Assembly (NCBI RefSeq): GCF_000299575.1
Contig: NZ_AMGO01000036.1
Span: 1-64,000 of the forward strand
Reading direction: 5' to 3'
Length of the DNA: 64,000 nt
Source: Oceaniovalibus guishaninsula JLT2003
GTDB lineage: Bacteria > Pseudomonadota > Alphaproteobacteria > Rhodobacterales > Rhodobacteraceae
The notes beneath the pieces were generated by a model. The model searched no databases, was not told the DNA's origin, and saw nothing but the letters and a program-made list of their open reading frames with translations. Within the stretch, counting starts at the first letter, position 1, and each line of letters begins with the position of its first letter. A program made the position numbers and the translations under genes. This document shows, piece after piece, positions 27,039-37,406 of this stretch.

Positions 27039-27794
27039 TCAGTCCACCCGGCGCAGGTGAAGCTGGTTGCCGATTTTCTTCGTCTCGAAGCGTTTGAGAT
27101 CCTGCACCAGATCGCTGAGCTTGCGCTTGCCGTAGGTTCGGGTGTCGAAATCGGGGCTTTCGGCGGTGATATACTGGCCGAGCTGGCCCAGCGCATACCA
27201 TTCGTCGTCCTGCGCGATCTTGTCCATCGCGCGCAGGATCAGCGGCACGGCCTCGACCGGGGAAAGCTTGCCGGGGCTGGCTTCGGTCTGGGCGGTGGTG
27301 CCGGTCGCGGCCTTCTCGATCACCGGCTCGTCCACGATATTCTCGATCAGGATGAAGCGGTTGCAGACGTTGCGCAGGCTTTCGGGGGCCTTGCGCTCGC
27401 CGATGCCGATGACGTCGAGGCCCTGTTCGCGGATGCGGTTGGCCAGCGCGGTGAAATCGCTGTCGCTGCTGACCAGAACGAACCCGTCGAAGCGGCCGGT
27501 ATGCAGGATGTCCATCGCGTCGATGACCAGGCCGATGTCGCTGGCGTTCTTGCCCACGGTGTTGGCGGTTTCCTGATGCGCCACCAGGCCGATGTCGCGC
27601 ACGGTGCGCGACCAGTTGGCCAGCCGCCCCGACGACCAGTCGCCATAGACGCGGCGCAGCGCCGGTTCGCCAAAGCTGGTGATTTCCTGAAGGATCGGCG
27701 CGGCGAACTTGGCGGGGATGTTGTCGGCGTCGATCAGGACGGCGTAAAGCGGGCGGTCGCGATCGGGGCGGTCGCGGTGGGTGGTGGCGGCCAT
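27039..27794 (-). CDS. NYN domain protein with C-terminal OST-HTH/LOTUS domain
   Basis: A 251-residue protein. The NYN nuclease-like domain (about 15-155) shows its acidic clusters in VLIDADNIPAKFA, KNASDIGLVIDAMDILH and VLVSSDSDFTALANRIRE. A linker of about 20 residues leads to a winged-helix OST-HTH/LOTUS domain (about 175-250; LILRAMDKIAQDDEWYALGQLGQYI and YGKRKLSDLVQDL), an RNA-binding module in other proteins. The combination suggests RNA cleavage or binding, but the bacterial function is unknown. It is followed after 11 bases by the GNAT gene. Confidence 0.85.
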   Translation of the reverse strand: MAATTHRDRPDRDRPLYAVLIDADNIPAKFAAPILQEITSFGEPALRRVYGDWSSGRLANWSRTVRDIGLVAHQETANTVGKNASDIGLVIDAMDILHTGRFDGFVLVSSDSDFTALANRIREQGLDVIGIGERKAPESLRNVCNRFILIENIVDEPVIEKAATGTTAQTEASPGKLSPVEAVPLILRAMDKIAQDDEWYALGQLGQYITAESPDFDTRTYGKRKLSDLVQDLKRFETKKIGNQLHLRRVD

Positions 27795-27805
27795 GAACGG
27801 ACCCT

Positions 27806-28279
27806 TCAGAGAAAGCGGTGCAGGATCAGGGCGTCGGTCGGCCCCCGCTGCGGATGGCGGAAGGCGTGGGGCACGCGGCCCACGATGTCAAACCCGTAAT
27901 CCCGCCAGATCGCCAGCGCGCGGACGTTGGACGCGACGACGAAGTTGAACTGCATCGCGGCGAACCCGCGCCCCCGCGCCCGACCGAGCGCATGGTCCAG
28001 CATCGCGCGCGCCACCCCCTGTCCGCGCGCGGCGGGCCGGGTGGCGAAGGCCGCGTTGCAGACATGATCGCCGTTGCCGCGCTGGTTGGCGCGCAGGTAG
28101 TAGCTGCCCAGATCGCCGCTTGCGATCCAGACCTCGTGCGCCGGATCGCCCCAATAGGCCAGCGCGTCGGCCCGCGTCACGTCGGGCGGCAGCGCATAGG
28201 TGTCGCCCGCCCGGATCGCGGGGCGCAGGACGGACCAGAGCGCGTCGCCGTCCCCCGGCCCCGCGCGTTCGATCCTCAA
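27806..28279 (-). CDS. GNAT family N-acetyltransferase
   Basis: A 157-residue acetyltransferase-fold protein. The acetyl-CoA loop is in [20 protein letters not shown] and the GNAT C-terminal part in [23 protein letters not shown]. The substrate is unknown. The frame is open far upstream, but that region is the formaldehyde dehydrogenase gene. I take TTG 28279, which overlaps that gene's stop codon (TTGA) and gives a complete domain, so translation is probably by coupling. There is no clear Shine-Dalgarno sequence. The start is therefore uncertain by a few codons. Confidence 0.78.
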   Translation of the reverse strand: MRIERAGPGDGDALWSVLRPAIRAGDTYALPPDVTRADALAYWGDPAHEVWIASGDLGSYYLRANQRGNGDHVCNAAFATRPAARGQGVARAMLDHALGRARGRGFAAMQFNFVVASNVRALAIWRDYGFDIVGRVPHAFRHPQRGPTDALILHRFL

Positions 28280-29406
28280 TAGACGACGACGGCCCGGATC
28301 GAGCGGCCTTCGTGCATCAGGTCGAACCCCTTGTTGATCTCGTCCAGGGTCAGGGTGTGGGTGATCATCGGGTCGATCTCGATCTTGCCGTCCATATACC
28401 AATCGACGAATTTCGGCACGTCCGTGCGTCCCCGCGCGCCGCCGAAGGCCGTGCCCTTCCACGTCCGTCCGGTGACGAGCTGGAAGGGACGCGTCGCGAT
28501 CTCGGCCCCTGCGGGGGCCACGCCGATCACCACCGACACCCCCCAGCCGCGATGGGCGCATTCCAGCGCGTTGCGCATGACCTTGACGTTTCCGGTGCAG
28601 TCGAACGTGTAATCCGCCCCGCCGATCTGGTCGTCACCGCGTTTGGTCATCTCGACGATCTGCGACACGACATTGTCGCCCGCCTCTTTCGCGTTGATGA
28701 AATGGGTCATGCCGAAGCGTTCGCCCCATTCCTTCTTGTCGTCGTTCAGATCGACGCCGATGATCATGTCGGCGCCGGCCATCTTCAGCCCCTGGATGAC
28801 GTTCAGGCCGATGCCGCCCAGCCCGAAGACGGCGGCGGTCGATCCGATCTCGACCTTGGCGGTGTTGATGACGGCGCCGATGCCGGTGGTCACGCCGCAG
28901 CCGATATAGCAGATCTTGTCGAAGGGCGCGCCCGCGTCGACCTTGGCCAGCGCGATTTCCGGCATCACGGTATGGTTCGCGAAGGTCGAGCAGCCCATGT
29001 AATGATGGATCGGCGTGCCGTCGAGCATGTGAAACCGCGTCGTGCCGTCCGGCATCAGCCCCTGGCCCTGGGTCGCGCGGATCGCGGTGCAGAGGTTGGT
29101 CTTCTGCGACCGGCAGGACGGACATTCGCGGCATTCGGGCGTATAGAGCGGGATGACGTGATCGCCGGGCTTCAGCGTCGTCACGCCCTCGCCCACCTCC
29201 AGCACCACGCCGGCGCCTTCATGGCCGAGAATGACGGGAAACAGCCCTTCGGGATCTTCGCCCGACCGGGTAAATTCGTCGGTATGGCAGATGCCGGTCG
29301 CCTTGATCTCGACCAGCACCTCGCCCTTGCGGGGCGCGTCGAGTTCGACTTCCATGACTTCCAGCGGCTGACCAGCGGCAAGGGCGACGGCGGCACGGGT
29401 TCTCAT
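28276..29406 (-). CDS. adhI: S-(hydroxymethyl)glutathione dehydrogenase (class III alcohol dehydrogenase)
   Basis: A 376-residue zinc enzyme that oxidises S-hydroxymethylglutathione, formed from formaldehyde and glutathione, with NAD. Zinc ligands are visible: Cys in [10 protein letters not shown] and His in LGHEGAGVV for the catalytic site, and the four Cys of [18 protein letters not shown] for the structural site. The NAD fold has [20 protein letters not shown]. The C-terminal [18 protein letters not shown] is typical of class III. Its usual esterase partner FghA is not adjacent. The GNAT gene follows by codon overlap. Confidence 0.95.
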   Translation of the reverse strand: MRTRAAVALAAGQPLEVMEVELDAPRKGEVLVEIKATGICHTDEFTRSGEDPEGLFPVILGHEGAGVVLEVGEGVTTLKPGDHVIPLYTPECRECPSCRSQKTNLCTAIRATQGQGLMPDGTTRFHMLDGTPIHHYMGCSTFANHTVMPEIALAKVDAGAPFDKICYIGCGVTTGIGAVINTAKVEIGSTAAVFGLGGIGLNVIQGLKMAGADMIIGVDLNDDKKEWGERFGMTHFINAKEAGDNVVSQIVEMTKRGDDQIGGADYTFDCTGNVKVMRNALECAHRGWGVSVVIGVAPAGAEIATRPFQLVTGRTWKGTAFGGARGRTDVPKFVDWYMDGKIEIDPMITHTLTLDEINKGFDLMHEGRSIRAVVVY

Positions 29407-29457
29407 CTGCGATCTCCGGTCTATGTTTCGGCGAACCCTGTCTTGAAGGAGCCCGAC

Positions 29458-29730
29458 ATGCAACACGTCACCGCCGCCCTTGCGGTCCTGCTGGCCGTCA
29501 CGGCCTGCACGCCCGTCGCCAACCGGCCCGCCGCCAAGCCCGACCGCAACGCCTGCGGCGCCGATACGCGGCAGGATCTGGTCGGCGCGCCGCTGCCCGC
29601 GACCGTGATCGCCAACCCCGAGATCCGCGTCCTGCGGCCCGACAGCGCGATGACGATGGATTTCCGCGGCGAGCGTCTGAACGTCCAGGTGGATGCCGCG
29701 GGCGATGTCGTGCGGGTCTTCTGCGGATGA
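29458..29730 (+). CDS. Peptidase inhibitor I78 family lipoprotein
   Basis: A 90-residue exported protein. The signal peptide ends in a lipobox-like VTACTP (Cys17), so it is probably a lipoprotein. The mature part is an I78 (elastase-inhibitor type) domain, recognised by [18 protein letters not shown] near the start and [19 protein letters not shown] at the end. Such proteins inhibit serine proteases in the periplasm or outside. The target is unknown. ATG 29458 follows GAAGGAG. The next gene overlaps by ATGA. Confidence 0.85.
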   Translation: MQHVTAALAVLLAVTACTPVANRPAAKPDRNACGADTRQDLVGAPLPATVIANPEIRVLRPDSAMTMDFRGERLNVQVDAAGDVVRVFCG

Positions 29731-30383
29731 GGACGGGCCGGCGCGCGCGGCTGGCGGCGGTGCTGGCCGCCGCCCTGCCCATCGCAATGCCCGCCGCAAT
29801 GCCCGTCGCTGCGGCCGAGTTCGACGTGCGGCTGGGCGACCGGGTGCTGGGGCGGATGACGGGGCTTGCCGACCGGCTGGCGATGCGGCTGGACAACACG
29901 CCGCTGGGCGTCGGCGACGGCGCGTTCGAGGGCGTGGTGACGCCCGACGGCACCTATGTCGGGCAGGGCGACGACCGGCGCATCACGGTGCTGTTCGAGG
30001 ACGGCCGCCCGGTGACGACGCAGGTGGTGCCGCAATCCGAGGCGACGCCCGCCTCGGACCCCGCGACGGTGCCGTCCGACGTGCTGGACCCGGTATCGGG
30101 GTTCTGGCGGCTGGCCTCGGCGCGCGACTGTCCGGGCGGCTGGCGGATGTATGACGGGCGGCGCGCGGTGCAGGTGACGCCCACCGCCCGAAGCGTCGAG
30201 GGCGACAGCCTGGTCTGCGCGATGGATTACGCGGTGACGCACGGGCCGGGGCATCTGTCGCCCTTCCGGTTCAAGTCGATGCGGCTGGTGGCGCGATACG
30301 GCCTGTCGGGCGGCGCGGTGACGGGGCTGCGCGATCTGTCGGTCGCCACCGGCCCCTTCGTGGTGACGCTGACCGCGCGCTAG
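29727..30383 (+). CDS. Secreted protein, DUF3108-like
   Basis: A 218-residue exported protein with an N-terminal signal peptide cleaved around AAA-EF (near residue 30). The mature part is predicted to be mainly beta-sheet, with the pattern [13 protein letters not shown]..., [16 protein letters not shown]... and [19 protein letters not shown] that resembles DUF3108 envelope proteins. The assignment is by impression, not by a clear motif. It overlaps the I78 gene and is probably translated with it. About 180 bases follow before DUF2794, in which I see nothing. Confidence 0.6.
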   Translation: MRTGRRARLAAVLAAALPIAMPAAMPVAAAEFDVRLGDRVLGRMTGLADRLAMRLDNTPLGVGDGAFEGVVTPDGTYVGQGDDRRITVLFEDGRPVTTQVVPQSEATPASDPATVPSDVLDPVSGFWRLASARDCPGGWRMYDGRRAVQVTPTARSVEGDSLVCAMDYAVTHGPGHLSPFRFKSMRLVARYGLSGGAVTGLRDLSVATGPFVVTLTAR

Positions 30384-30561
30384 GCGGGCGGGCGGTGGCC
30401 CCGATGCCGCGATCTGGTGGGGGCACTGACGTCGCGGCACCGGGGTTATAGCGCTTGTCGCTATGGGCCCTTGATGGCGGGGCATTGCGGCGGCATCGGG
30501 GCCAAATCGCAGTCTTTTGCAGGCACTTGCCAAGGCCCGCGCCCTGCCCCACCTTCAGCCC

Positions 30562-30894
30562 ATGACGATGCCCGTGATCCATGCCGCCGAACCCGACCGC
30601 GTCACCTTCGACCGCACCGAACTGAACACCATCCTCGGCCTTTACGGGCGGATGGTGGCGGCGGGCGAATGGCGCGATTACGGCCTGTCCTTCCTGCGCG
30701 ACGTGGCGGTCTTTTCCGTCTTCCGGCGCACGGCGGAACATCCGCTCTACCGGATCGAGAAGCGGCCGAGGCTGCGCGCGCGTCAGGGGCAATACGCGGT
30801 GATCGGGATGGACGGCCAGATCCTCAAGCGCGGACACGAATTGCGCGCCGTGCTGCGGGTGCTGGAGCGCAAGCTTATCCGCGCGGTGGAGTGA
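30562..30894 (+). CDS. DUF2794 family protein
   Basis: A 110-residue small soluble protein of the DUF2794 family, common in alphaproteobacteria and of unknown function. Typical segments are VTFDRTELNTILGLYGRMVAAGEWRDYGLSF, VAVFSVFRRTAEHPLYRIEK and a C-terminal ELRAVLRVLERKLIRAVE. ATG 30562 (MTMPVIHA) gives the usual length; an ATG 45 bases upstream is in frame but has no better signal. The last 20 bases overlap the convergent NlpC/P60 gene. Confidence 0.85.
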   Translation: MTMPVIHAAEPDRVTFDRTELNTILGLYGRMVAAGEWRDYGLSFLRDVAVFSVFRRTAEHPLYRIEKRPRLRARQGQYAVIGMDGQILKRGHELRAVLRVLERKLIRAVE

Positions 30895-31722
30895 GCGCGG
30901 GCCTGCGCCGGGAAGTCACGTCGCCGTCGCCGGCCCCCGCGATGCGCTGGACCGCCTGCGCGACGGGTTCGTAGCTGACGGCCATCGTATGCGCGTTGGC
31001 GTGGATCAGCACGTCGCCATCCACCGCCATCGCGACATGGCCGGGCCAGAACAGCAGATCGCCGCGCCGCAGGGGTTCGGCATCGTCCAGCGGGATGCCG
31101 GCGGCGCGCTCCTGCAAATCGGCATCGCCCGGACAGGGCAGCCCGCAAGCCAGCAGCGCCGCCTGGACCAGCCCCGAACAGTCGATCCCGTCCGACGAAT
31201 TGCCGCCCCAAAGATAGGGCACCCCGAAGAAAAGCTGCGCCGCACCCGCCGGATCGGTCATCGGGCGGTTGGCGGGACGCAGATGGGCGCGGGGCACGAA
31301 CAGCCCTTCGGCGGTTTCGAAGAACGTGCCGCTGGCCGCGACGATGGACAGGCCCGCGCCGAAAGACAGGCGCGCGACCTCGATCCGCTTCATGTCGGGC
31401 GCGGGATAGAGGTGACTGGCCGGTACGCCGACGACATGGCTGACCTGCGACGGCGGGCCGAGGGCCGCGAGCGCCACATAGCCGACATAGCCGTCGCGCG
31501 CGGCGGCGACGAAGGCCATGCCGCCGTCGCGGTCATAGACGGTGACGCCGGCGCCCATCAGAAGCTGACGGTCGCGGCGCGTGCCTTCGCGGTCGGCCCA
31601 GAGGTCGGTCAGCGGCACGCGCACGGCCGCGGCCTCGCCCCGCACGAACCGCTCGGCCTCGACCCGGCCGCGCAGATGGTCGGCGGCGACGCGGCCGTTG
31701 GCGGGCAGAAGCCGGCGGTCGG

Positions 31723-31726
<4 letters not shown>
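30875..31726 (-). CDS. NlpC/P60 family cysteine peptidase
   Basis: A 283-residue putative cell-wall hydrolase. An SH3-like N-terminal half (about 1-140) precedes the NlpC/P60 catalytic domain (about 155-260), which has the nucleophile Cys in SSDGIDCSGLVQAALL, His in WPGHVAMAVD and a third polar His in DVLIHANAHTM. The family cleaves murein peptides at D-glutamyl-diaminopimelate bonds. No signal peptide is seen, so action on recycled peptides in the cytoplasm, as for relatives encoded beside M17 aminopeptidases, is possible. Its start overlaps the aminopeptidase stop. Confidence 0.88.
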
Positions 31727-33105
<1,379 letters not shown>

Positions 33106-33140
33106 CGTATGCTCCGGGTCGGTCGGTCGCGCGGACCTTA

Positions 33141-33238
33141 CACCGCCCGCCCCCGGACGCAACGCCGGGCGGGGCCGGTCAGCCCCCGGCACACCGCCCG
33201 CCCCCGGACGCAACGCCGGGCGGTGCCGGTCAGCCCCC
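33141..33238. repeat. 47-bp direct repeat with GC hairpins
   Basis: Two nearly identical 47-base copies lie at 33141-33187 and 33192-33238 (period 51), differing by one base in the right arm. Each contains an inverted repeat CACCGCCCG / CGGGCGGTG (perfect in copy 2, one mismatch in copy 1). They sit between the aminopeptidase start and the end of the upstream 114-residue gene, so they can form one or two terminator-like or attenuator hairpins. The second copy overlaps the last bases of that upstream gene. Confidence 0.75.
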
Positions 33239-33574
33239 CGCGCTTTCGCCGCCCCAGAACGCGATCAGCGCCGCGTCGCCCAAGCGCGACAGCCGCGCGA
33301 CATTGGCCGCCAGCGCGGCGGGATCGTCGCGGCCGCACAGCACGCAGATCGTGCAGGCCACCCGCGCCAGCCGGTCCAGCCCCAGCCCCGTCGCGGTGAC
33401 GGCCAGCGTGCGCGCGCCGGCCGCCACGTCCGCAACGCGGTGCCCCTGCCATGCCATCGTGACGCCGGCGATCTGCACTGCCAGATCGTCGATCGTCCCC
33501 TCGCCGCCCGATTCCGGCCCCGGCATGTCGGGCATCCCGCCCTCGACCGGACGCAGCCAGATGATTTCAGCCAT
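33230..33574 (-). CDS. Small hypothetical protein, helical
   Basis: A 114-residue protein I cannot assign. It starts MAEIIWLRPVEGG, has no signal peptide or membrane segment, and its second half (ARTLAVTATGLGLDRLARVACTICVLCGRDDPAALAANVARLSRLGDAALIAFW) is helix-rich with a CTICVLC Cys cluster. The C-terminal codons run into the first bases of the direct-repeat region. It resembles small uncharacterised proteins of Rhodobacterales. Codon use is native. Confidence 0.65.
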   Translation of the reverse strand: MAEIIWLRPVEGGMPDMPGPESGGEGTIDDLAVQIAGVTMAWQGHRVADVAAGARTLAVTATGLGLDRLARVACTICVLCGRDDPAALAANVARLSRLGDAALIAFWGGESAGG

Positions 33575-33703
33575 TCTTCTTCTCCGCCCCGCCCGATACC
33601 TGGCATGGCAGGGCTAAGAAACCGTTGGTGGCGGCGGCAGAAATCCCTCGAATACCTGTCGAAATGCGCCTAGACGTTGACGCGTCACCAACCGGAGGAT
33701 CCG

Positions 33704-34351
33704 ATGGAGCCCGTGCGCCCGCTGCCGCAATACCTCGCCCAGCGCTATCATGGCTGGTATGCGACCACCTTCGCCGAGAACCGGTCGTGGTATCGACGGC
33801 TGGCCGACGAGGGACAGCGCCCGCGCGCCATGGTCGTCTCGTGCTGCGACAGCCGCGTGCACGTCACGTCGATCTTCGGCGCCGAACAGGGCGAATTCTT
33901 CATTCACCGCAACATCGCCAACCTTGTGCCGCCCTACGAACCCGACGGCGACCGGCACGGCACCTCGGCGGCGGTCGAATATGCCGTCAGCTATCTGCGC
34001 GTCGCGCATATCATCGTTCTGGGCCATTCGCGCTGCGGCGGGGTGCAGGGATGCTATGACATGTGTTCGGGCAAGGCGCCCGAACTGGACGAGAAGACGA
34101 GCTTCATCGGCCGCTGGATGGACATCCTGCGCCCCGGATTCGAGCGGTTGCCCGAAGGCGACGAGGCGACGCGCAAGCTGGCGCTGGAACACGAGGCGAT
34201 CCGCGTGTCGCTGGAAAACCTGATGACGTTTCCGTTCATCCGCGACGCCGTGAAGGACGACCGGCTGAGCCTGCACGGCCTTTATAACGACATCGCCGAA
34301 GGCGGGTTGTGGACGCTGGAACCGCGCACGGACGAATTCGTGCCGGTCTGA
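33704..34351 (+). CDS. Beta-class carbonic anhydrase
   Basis: A 215-residue zinc enzyme interconverting CO2 and bicarbonate. Zinc ligands are Cys48 (SCCDSR), His108 and Cys111 (LGHSRCGGVQ); the catalytic pair Asp49-Arg51 is intact, and the clade signature NIANLVPPYEPDG follows. ATG 33704 has the strong site CGGAGGA. It could supply bicarbonate for the carboxylases of the ethylmalonyl-CoA and propionyl-CoA routes, an inference from metabolism only. Neighbours are unrelated. Confidence 0.95.
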   Translation: MEPVRPLPQYLAQRYHGWYATTFAENRSWYRRLADEGQRPRAMVVSCCDSRVHVTSIFGAEQGEFFIHRNIANLVPPYEPDGDRHGTSAAVEYAVSYLRVAHIIVLGHSRCGGVQGCYDMCSGKAPELDEKTSFIGRWMDILRPGFERLPEGDEATRKLALEHEAIRVSLENLMTFPFIRDAVKDDRLSLHGLYNDIAEGGLWTLEPRTDEFVPV

Positions 34352-34497
34352 CAACGGCGCAAGGCGGCGGCGACCGCGCGGCGATGGCCGTCGCGCGGAT
34401 GCCATTTGGCATCGTGAAAGACGTTGGAAAGGGTGCGCCCCAACGTCGCCAGCGCGGCAAGCCGTCCCTGCCGCGCCTTGATCAGCAACAGCGCCAT
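34282..34497 (-). CDS. Doubtful small ORF overlapping the carbonic anhydrase end
   Basis: A possible 71-residue minus-strand protein starting MALLLIKARQGRLAAL, in the 232-base gap between carbonic anhydrase and asd and overlapping the former by 70 bases. The part within the gap has a plausible amphipathic N-terminus; the overlapping part reads like noncoding antisense. There is no clear ribosome-binding site. It may be a gene remnant. Otherwise I see nothing in this gap. Confidence 0.15.
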   Translation of the reverse strand: MALLLIKARQGRLAALATLGRTLSNVFHDAKWHPRDGHRRAVAAALRRCQTGTNSSVRGSSVHNPPSAMSL

Positions 34498-34583
34498 CGC
34501 GTCCGCCCCGCATCGCCCCCGCGCGCAGGATGCCAGCCGGATATTGACGGGGCGTGAAGAAAACCCCGCCAATGCGCGCGGTG

Positions 34584-35606
34584 TCACCCCTTGCGAAGCA
34601 CCTCGCGGCCCAGAAGCTCGGCGATCTGGATGGCGTTCAGGGCGGCGCCCTTGCGCAGGTTGTCGCTGACGCACCAGATGTTCAGCCCGCTGTCCAGCGT
34701 GCTGTCGGCGCGGATGCGGCTGATATAGGTGGCGTATTCGCCCACGCATTCGACGGGGGTGATGTATCCGCCATCCTCGCGCTTGTCGACGACCATGAGG
34801 CCCGGCGCCTCGCGCAGGATGTCGCGCGCCTCGTCCTCGTCCAGCGGATCCTCGAACTCGATGTTGATCGCCTCGGAATGGCCGACGAAGACCGGCACGC
34901 GCACGCAGGTCGCCGTCAGCTTGATGGCGGGATCGAGGATCTTCTTGGTCTCGGCCACCATCTTCCACTCCTCCTTGGTGTCGCCGCCTTCCAGAAAGAC
35001 GTCGATATGGGGAATGACGTTGAACGCGATCTGCTTGGTGAATTTCGACGGCGGCTTGTCGTCAACGGGATTGTAGATGCTCTTGGTCTGGTCCCAAAGC
35101 TCGTCGATGCCCTCCTTGCCGGCGCCCGACACGGATTGATAGGTGCTGACCACGACGCGGCGGATGCGCGCGCGGTCGTGCAGCGGCTTGAGCGCCACGA
35201 CCATCTGGGCGGTCGAACAGTTCGGGTTGGCGATGATGTTGCGCTTGGCATAGTCGTGGATCGCCTGCGGATTCACTTCGGGGACGATCAGCGGCACGTC
35301 GCGGTCATAGCGATAAAGCGACGAATTGTCGATCACCACGCAGCCCGCCCTGGCCGCGCGGGGGGCATAGGTTTTCGTCGCCTCCGATCCGACCGCGAAC
35401 AGCGCAATGTCCCAGCCGGTGAAATCGAACTGGTCCAGATCGGCAGTGCGCAGGGTCTTGTCGCCGAAGCTGATCTCGGTGCCCATCGACTTGCGCGACG
35501 CCAGCGCCGCGATCTCGTCGACGGGAAACTCCCGCTCGGCAAGGATGTTCAGCATTTCGCGGCCCACATTGCCCGTGGCGCCGACGACGGCGATCCGATA
35601 GCCCAT
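34584..35606 (-). CDS. asd: Aspartate-semialdehyde dehydrogenase
   Basis: A 340-residue NADPH enzyme that reduces aspartyl phosphate to the semialdehyde, the branch point to lysine, diaminopimelate, threonine and methionine. The N-terminus GYRIAVVGATGNVGREML binds NADP. The catalytic Cys is in IIANPNCSTAQMVVALKPLHD. Later GAGKEGIDELWDQT and RVPVFVGHSEAINIEFE carry the substrate Arg and His. The length is normal. It is a single gene; lysA, which uses its product downstream, is at 52562. Confidence 0.96.
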   Translation of the reverse strand: MGYRIAVVGATGNVGREMLNILAEREFPVDEIAALASRKSMGTEISFGDKTLRTADLDQFDFTGWDIALFAVGSEATKTYAPRAARAGCVVIDNSSLYRYDRDVPLIVPEVNPQAIHDYAKRNIIANPNCSTAQMVVALKPLHDRARIRRVVVSTYQSVSGAGKEGIDELWDQTKSIYNPVDDKPPSKFTKQIAFNVIPHIDVFLEGGDTKEEWKMVAETKKILDPAIKLTATCVRVPVFVGHSEAINIEFEDPLDEDEARDILREAPGLMVVDKREDGGYITPVECVGEYATYISRIRADSTLDSGLNIWCVSDNLRKGAALNAIQIAELLGREVLRKG

Positions 35607-35681
35607 TTTGGTTCCTTCCGGTCCAGACGCGGCCTTCTAGCGCAGGCGCATCCGGTGCGAAAGGTCCGTCGCCCCGCGCGT

Positions 35682-35825
35682 TCAGAACGTGCCGCTGACG
35701 CCGATGCTGGCGGTGCCGCTGACCTCGATCCCGGCGGGGCGGATCGCGTCGGGGCGCGGTTCGGGCGGGCCGTCGGCGCCGCAGGCGGCCAGCAGCAGCG
35801 CGGCCAGAAGGGCGGCCCCCCTCAT
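35682..35825 (-). CDS. Very small lipoprotein (47 aa)
   Basis: A 47-residue predicted lipoprotein, [19 protein letters not shown] at the N-terminus with lipobox LAAC (Cys15), then a Pro-rich stretch and a short tail IEVSGTASIGVSGTF. Its ATG overlaps the stop codon of the preceding 55-residue lipoprotein (ATGA). The tail's GTASIGVSGTF resembles the end of its neighbour ([12 protein letters not shown]), so the pair may have arisen by duplication or share a partner. Function unknown. Confidence 0.65.
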   Translation of the reverse strand: MRGAALLAALLLAACGADGPPEPRPDAIRPAGIEVSGTASIGVSGTF

Positions 35826-35989
35826 GGCGAGATCACCAGACCGACATTGCCGCTTTGCACGCCGATCTGCGGATAGACGCGCACGCCGTCGGGGGTGATG
35901 CCCACCCAGGCCCCGGCGCGCGGCTGCGTGTCCTGGCAGGCGGCCAGAAGGGCCGATGCGGCAAGTGTCAGGGCGGCAAGGCGGTTCAT
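35822..35989 (-). CDS. Small lipoprotein (55 aa) following argH
   Basis: A 55-residue predicted lipoprotein: signal [19 protein letters not shown] with Cys18 in the lipobox LAAC, then [24 protein letters not shown] and a short hydrophobic tail. Its ATG overlaps the argH stop codon and its stop overlaps the next tiny lipoprotein. In many alphaproteobacteria a small lipoprotein gene lies between argH and lysA; here the lipoproteins remain but lysA is 17 kb away, which suggests a rearrangement. Confidence 0.75.
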   Translation of the reverse strand: MNRLAALTLAASALLAACQDTQPRAGAWVGITPDGVRVYPQIGVQSGNVGLVISP

Positions 35990-37386
35990 CCCAGACGGTC
36001 CTTCCAGACGGCGATCTGTTCGCGCACCCGCGCGGGCGCCGTTCCGCCATAGGACATGCGGCTGGCGACGCTGTTTTCAACGCCCAGCACGTCGAACACG
36101 CCGGATGTGATCGCGGGATGGACGCCGCGCATGTCGTCGAGCGTCAGGTCGGGCAGGTCGCAGCCCTTCGCCTCGGCCAGCGCCACCAGCGTGCCGGTGA
36201 CGTGATGCGCGTCGCGGAAGGGCAGGTTCGCCTCGCGCACCAGCCAGTCGGCCAGATCGGTGGCGGTCGAGAAGCCCGCGCCGGCGGCGGCGGCCAAAGC
36301 GGCGCGGTCGGCGGTCATGTCGGCGACCATGCCGGTCATCGCCGCCAGCGCCAGCATCAGCGTATCGGCGGCGTCGAAGACCTGTTCCTTGTCTTCCTGC
36401 ATGTCCTTGGAATAGGCCAGCGGCAGCCCCTTCATCACCGTCAGCAGCGCCACGTTCGCCCCCACGATCCGCCCGATCTTGGCGCGGATCAGCTCGGCCG
36501 CGTCGGGGTTCTTCTTCTGCGGCATGATGCTGCTGCCGGTCGAGAAGCGGTCGCTGAGCGTGACGAACCGGAACTGCGCCGACGACCAGATCACCAGCTC
36601 TTCGGCCAGCCGCGACAGGTGCATGGCGCAGATGCTGGCGGCGGCCAGGAATTCCAGCGCGAAGTCGCGGTCGGACACGGCATCCAGCGAATTGGCGCAG
36701 GGCCGCTCGAACCCCAGCGCGCGCGCCGTCATGTCGCGGTCGATGGCAAAGCCGGTGCCGGCCAGCGCGGCGGCGCCCAGCGGGCATTCGTTCATCCGCG
36801 CGCGCGCATCGGCCAGGCGGCCCGCATCGCGGCCCAGCATCTCGACATAGGCCATCATGTGATGACCCCAGGTGACGGGCTGCGCGGTTTGCAGATGGGT
36901 GAAGCCCGGCATCACCCAATCCGCCCCGGCCTCGGCCTGATCCAGCAACGCGCGTTGCAGCGCGCGCAGGCCGTCGATGCCCGCATCGCACTGGTCGCGC
37001 ACCCAGAGGCGGAAATCGGTCGCCACCTGGTCGTTGCGCGACCGCGCCGTGTGCAGCCGCCCCGCCGCGTCGCCGATCAGCGCGCGCAGGCGGTTTTCGA
37101 CGTTCATGTGGATGTCTTCCAGATCGGCGCGGAACGCGAACGATCCCGCCTCGATCTCTGACAAGACCGTGACCAGACCTTCCCTGATCGCGGCGACATC
37201 GCTAGCGTCCAGGATGCCCGTCGCGCCCAGCATCGCGGCGTGCGCCCGCGAGCCTGCGATGTCCTGCGCCGCAAGCCGCCGGTCGAACCCGATCGAGGCG
37301 TTGATCGCCTCCATGATTGCGTCCGGCCCGGCGGCGAACCGTCCGCCCCACATCGCGTTCTGTGTCCTGCCCGTGTCCTGCGACAT
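35986..37386 (-). CDS. argH: Argininosuccinate lyase
   Basis: A 466-residue enzyme that splits argininosuccinate into arginine and fumarate, the last step of arginine synthesis. Family landmarks are [11 protein letters not shown] at the N-terminus, [18 protein letters not shown], and the superfamily signature [12 protein letters not shown] with the catalytic Ser. The ATG at 37386 lies only 20 bases from the start of the divergent TlpA-like gene, so promoters must overlap the coding regions or leaders are very short. Two tiny lipoprotein genes follow by overlapping codons. Confidence 0.96.
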   Translation of the reverse strand: MSQDTGRTQNAMWGGRFAAGPDAIMEAINASIGFDRRLAAQDIAGSRAHAAMLGATGILDASDVAAIREGLVTVLSEIEAGSFAFRADLEDIHMNVENRLRALIGDAAGRLHTARSRNDQVATDFRLWVRDQCDAGIDGLRALQRALLDQAEAGADWVMPGFTHLQTAQPVTWGHHMMAYVEMLGRDAGRLADARARMNECPLGAAALAGTGFAIDRDMTARALGFERPCANSLDAVSDRDFALEFLAAASICAMHLSRLAEELVIWSSAQFRFVTLSDRFSTGSSIMPQKKNPDAAELIRAKIGRIVGANVALLTVMKGLPLAYSKDMQEDKEQVFDAADTLMLALAAMTGMVADMTADRAALAAAAGAGFSTATDLADWLVREANLPFRDAHHVTGTLVALAEAKGCDLPDLTLDDMRGVHPAITSGVFDVLGVENSVASRMSYGGTAPARVREQIAVWKDRLG

Positions 37387-37406
37387 GCGCGCCCCCCGGA
37401 GGTCGA

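Noticed and set aside
28120-29457. Plus-strand extension before the I78 gene
   Set aside because: It is antisense to the formaldehyde dehydrogenase and GNAT genes; only the last 90 codons from ATG 29458 show a signal peptide and domain.
33141-33238. CRISPR array
   Set aside because: Only two copies with a four-base spacer and an internal hairpin; no third unit and no cas genes.
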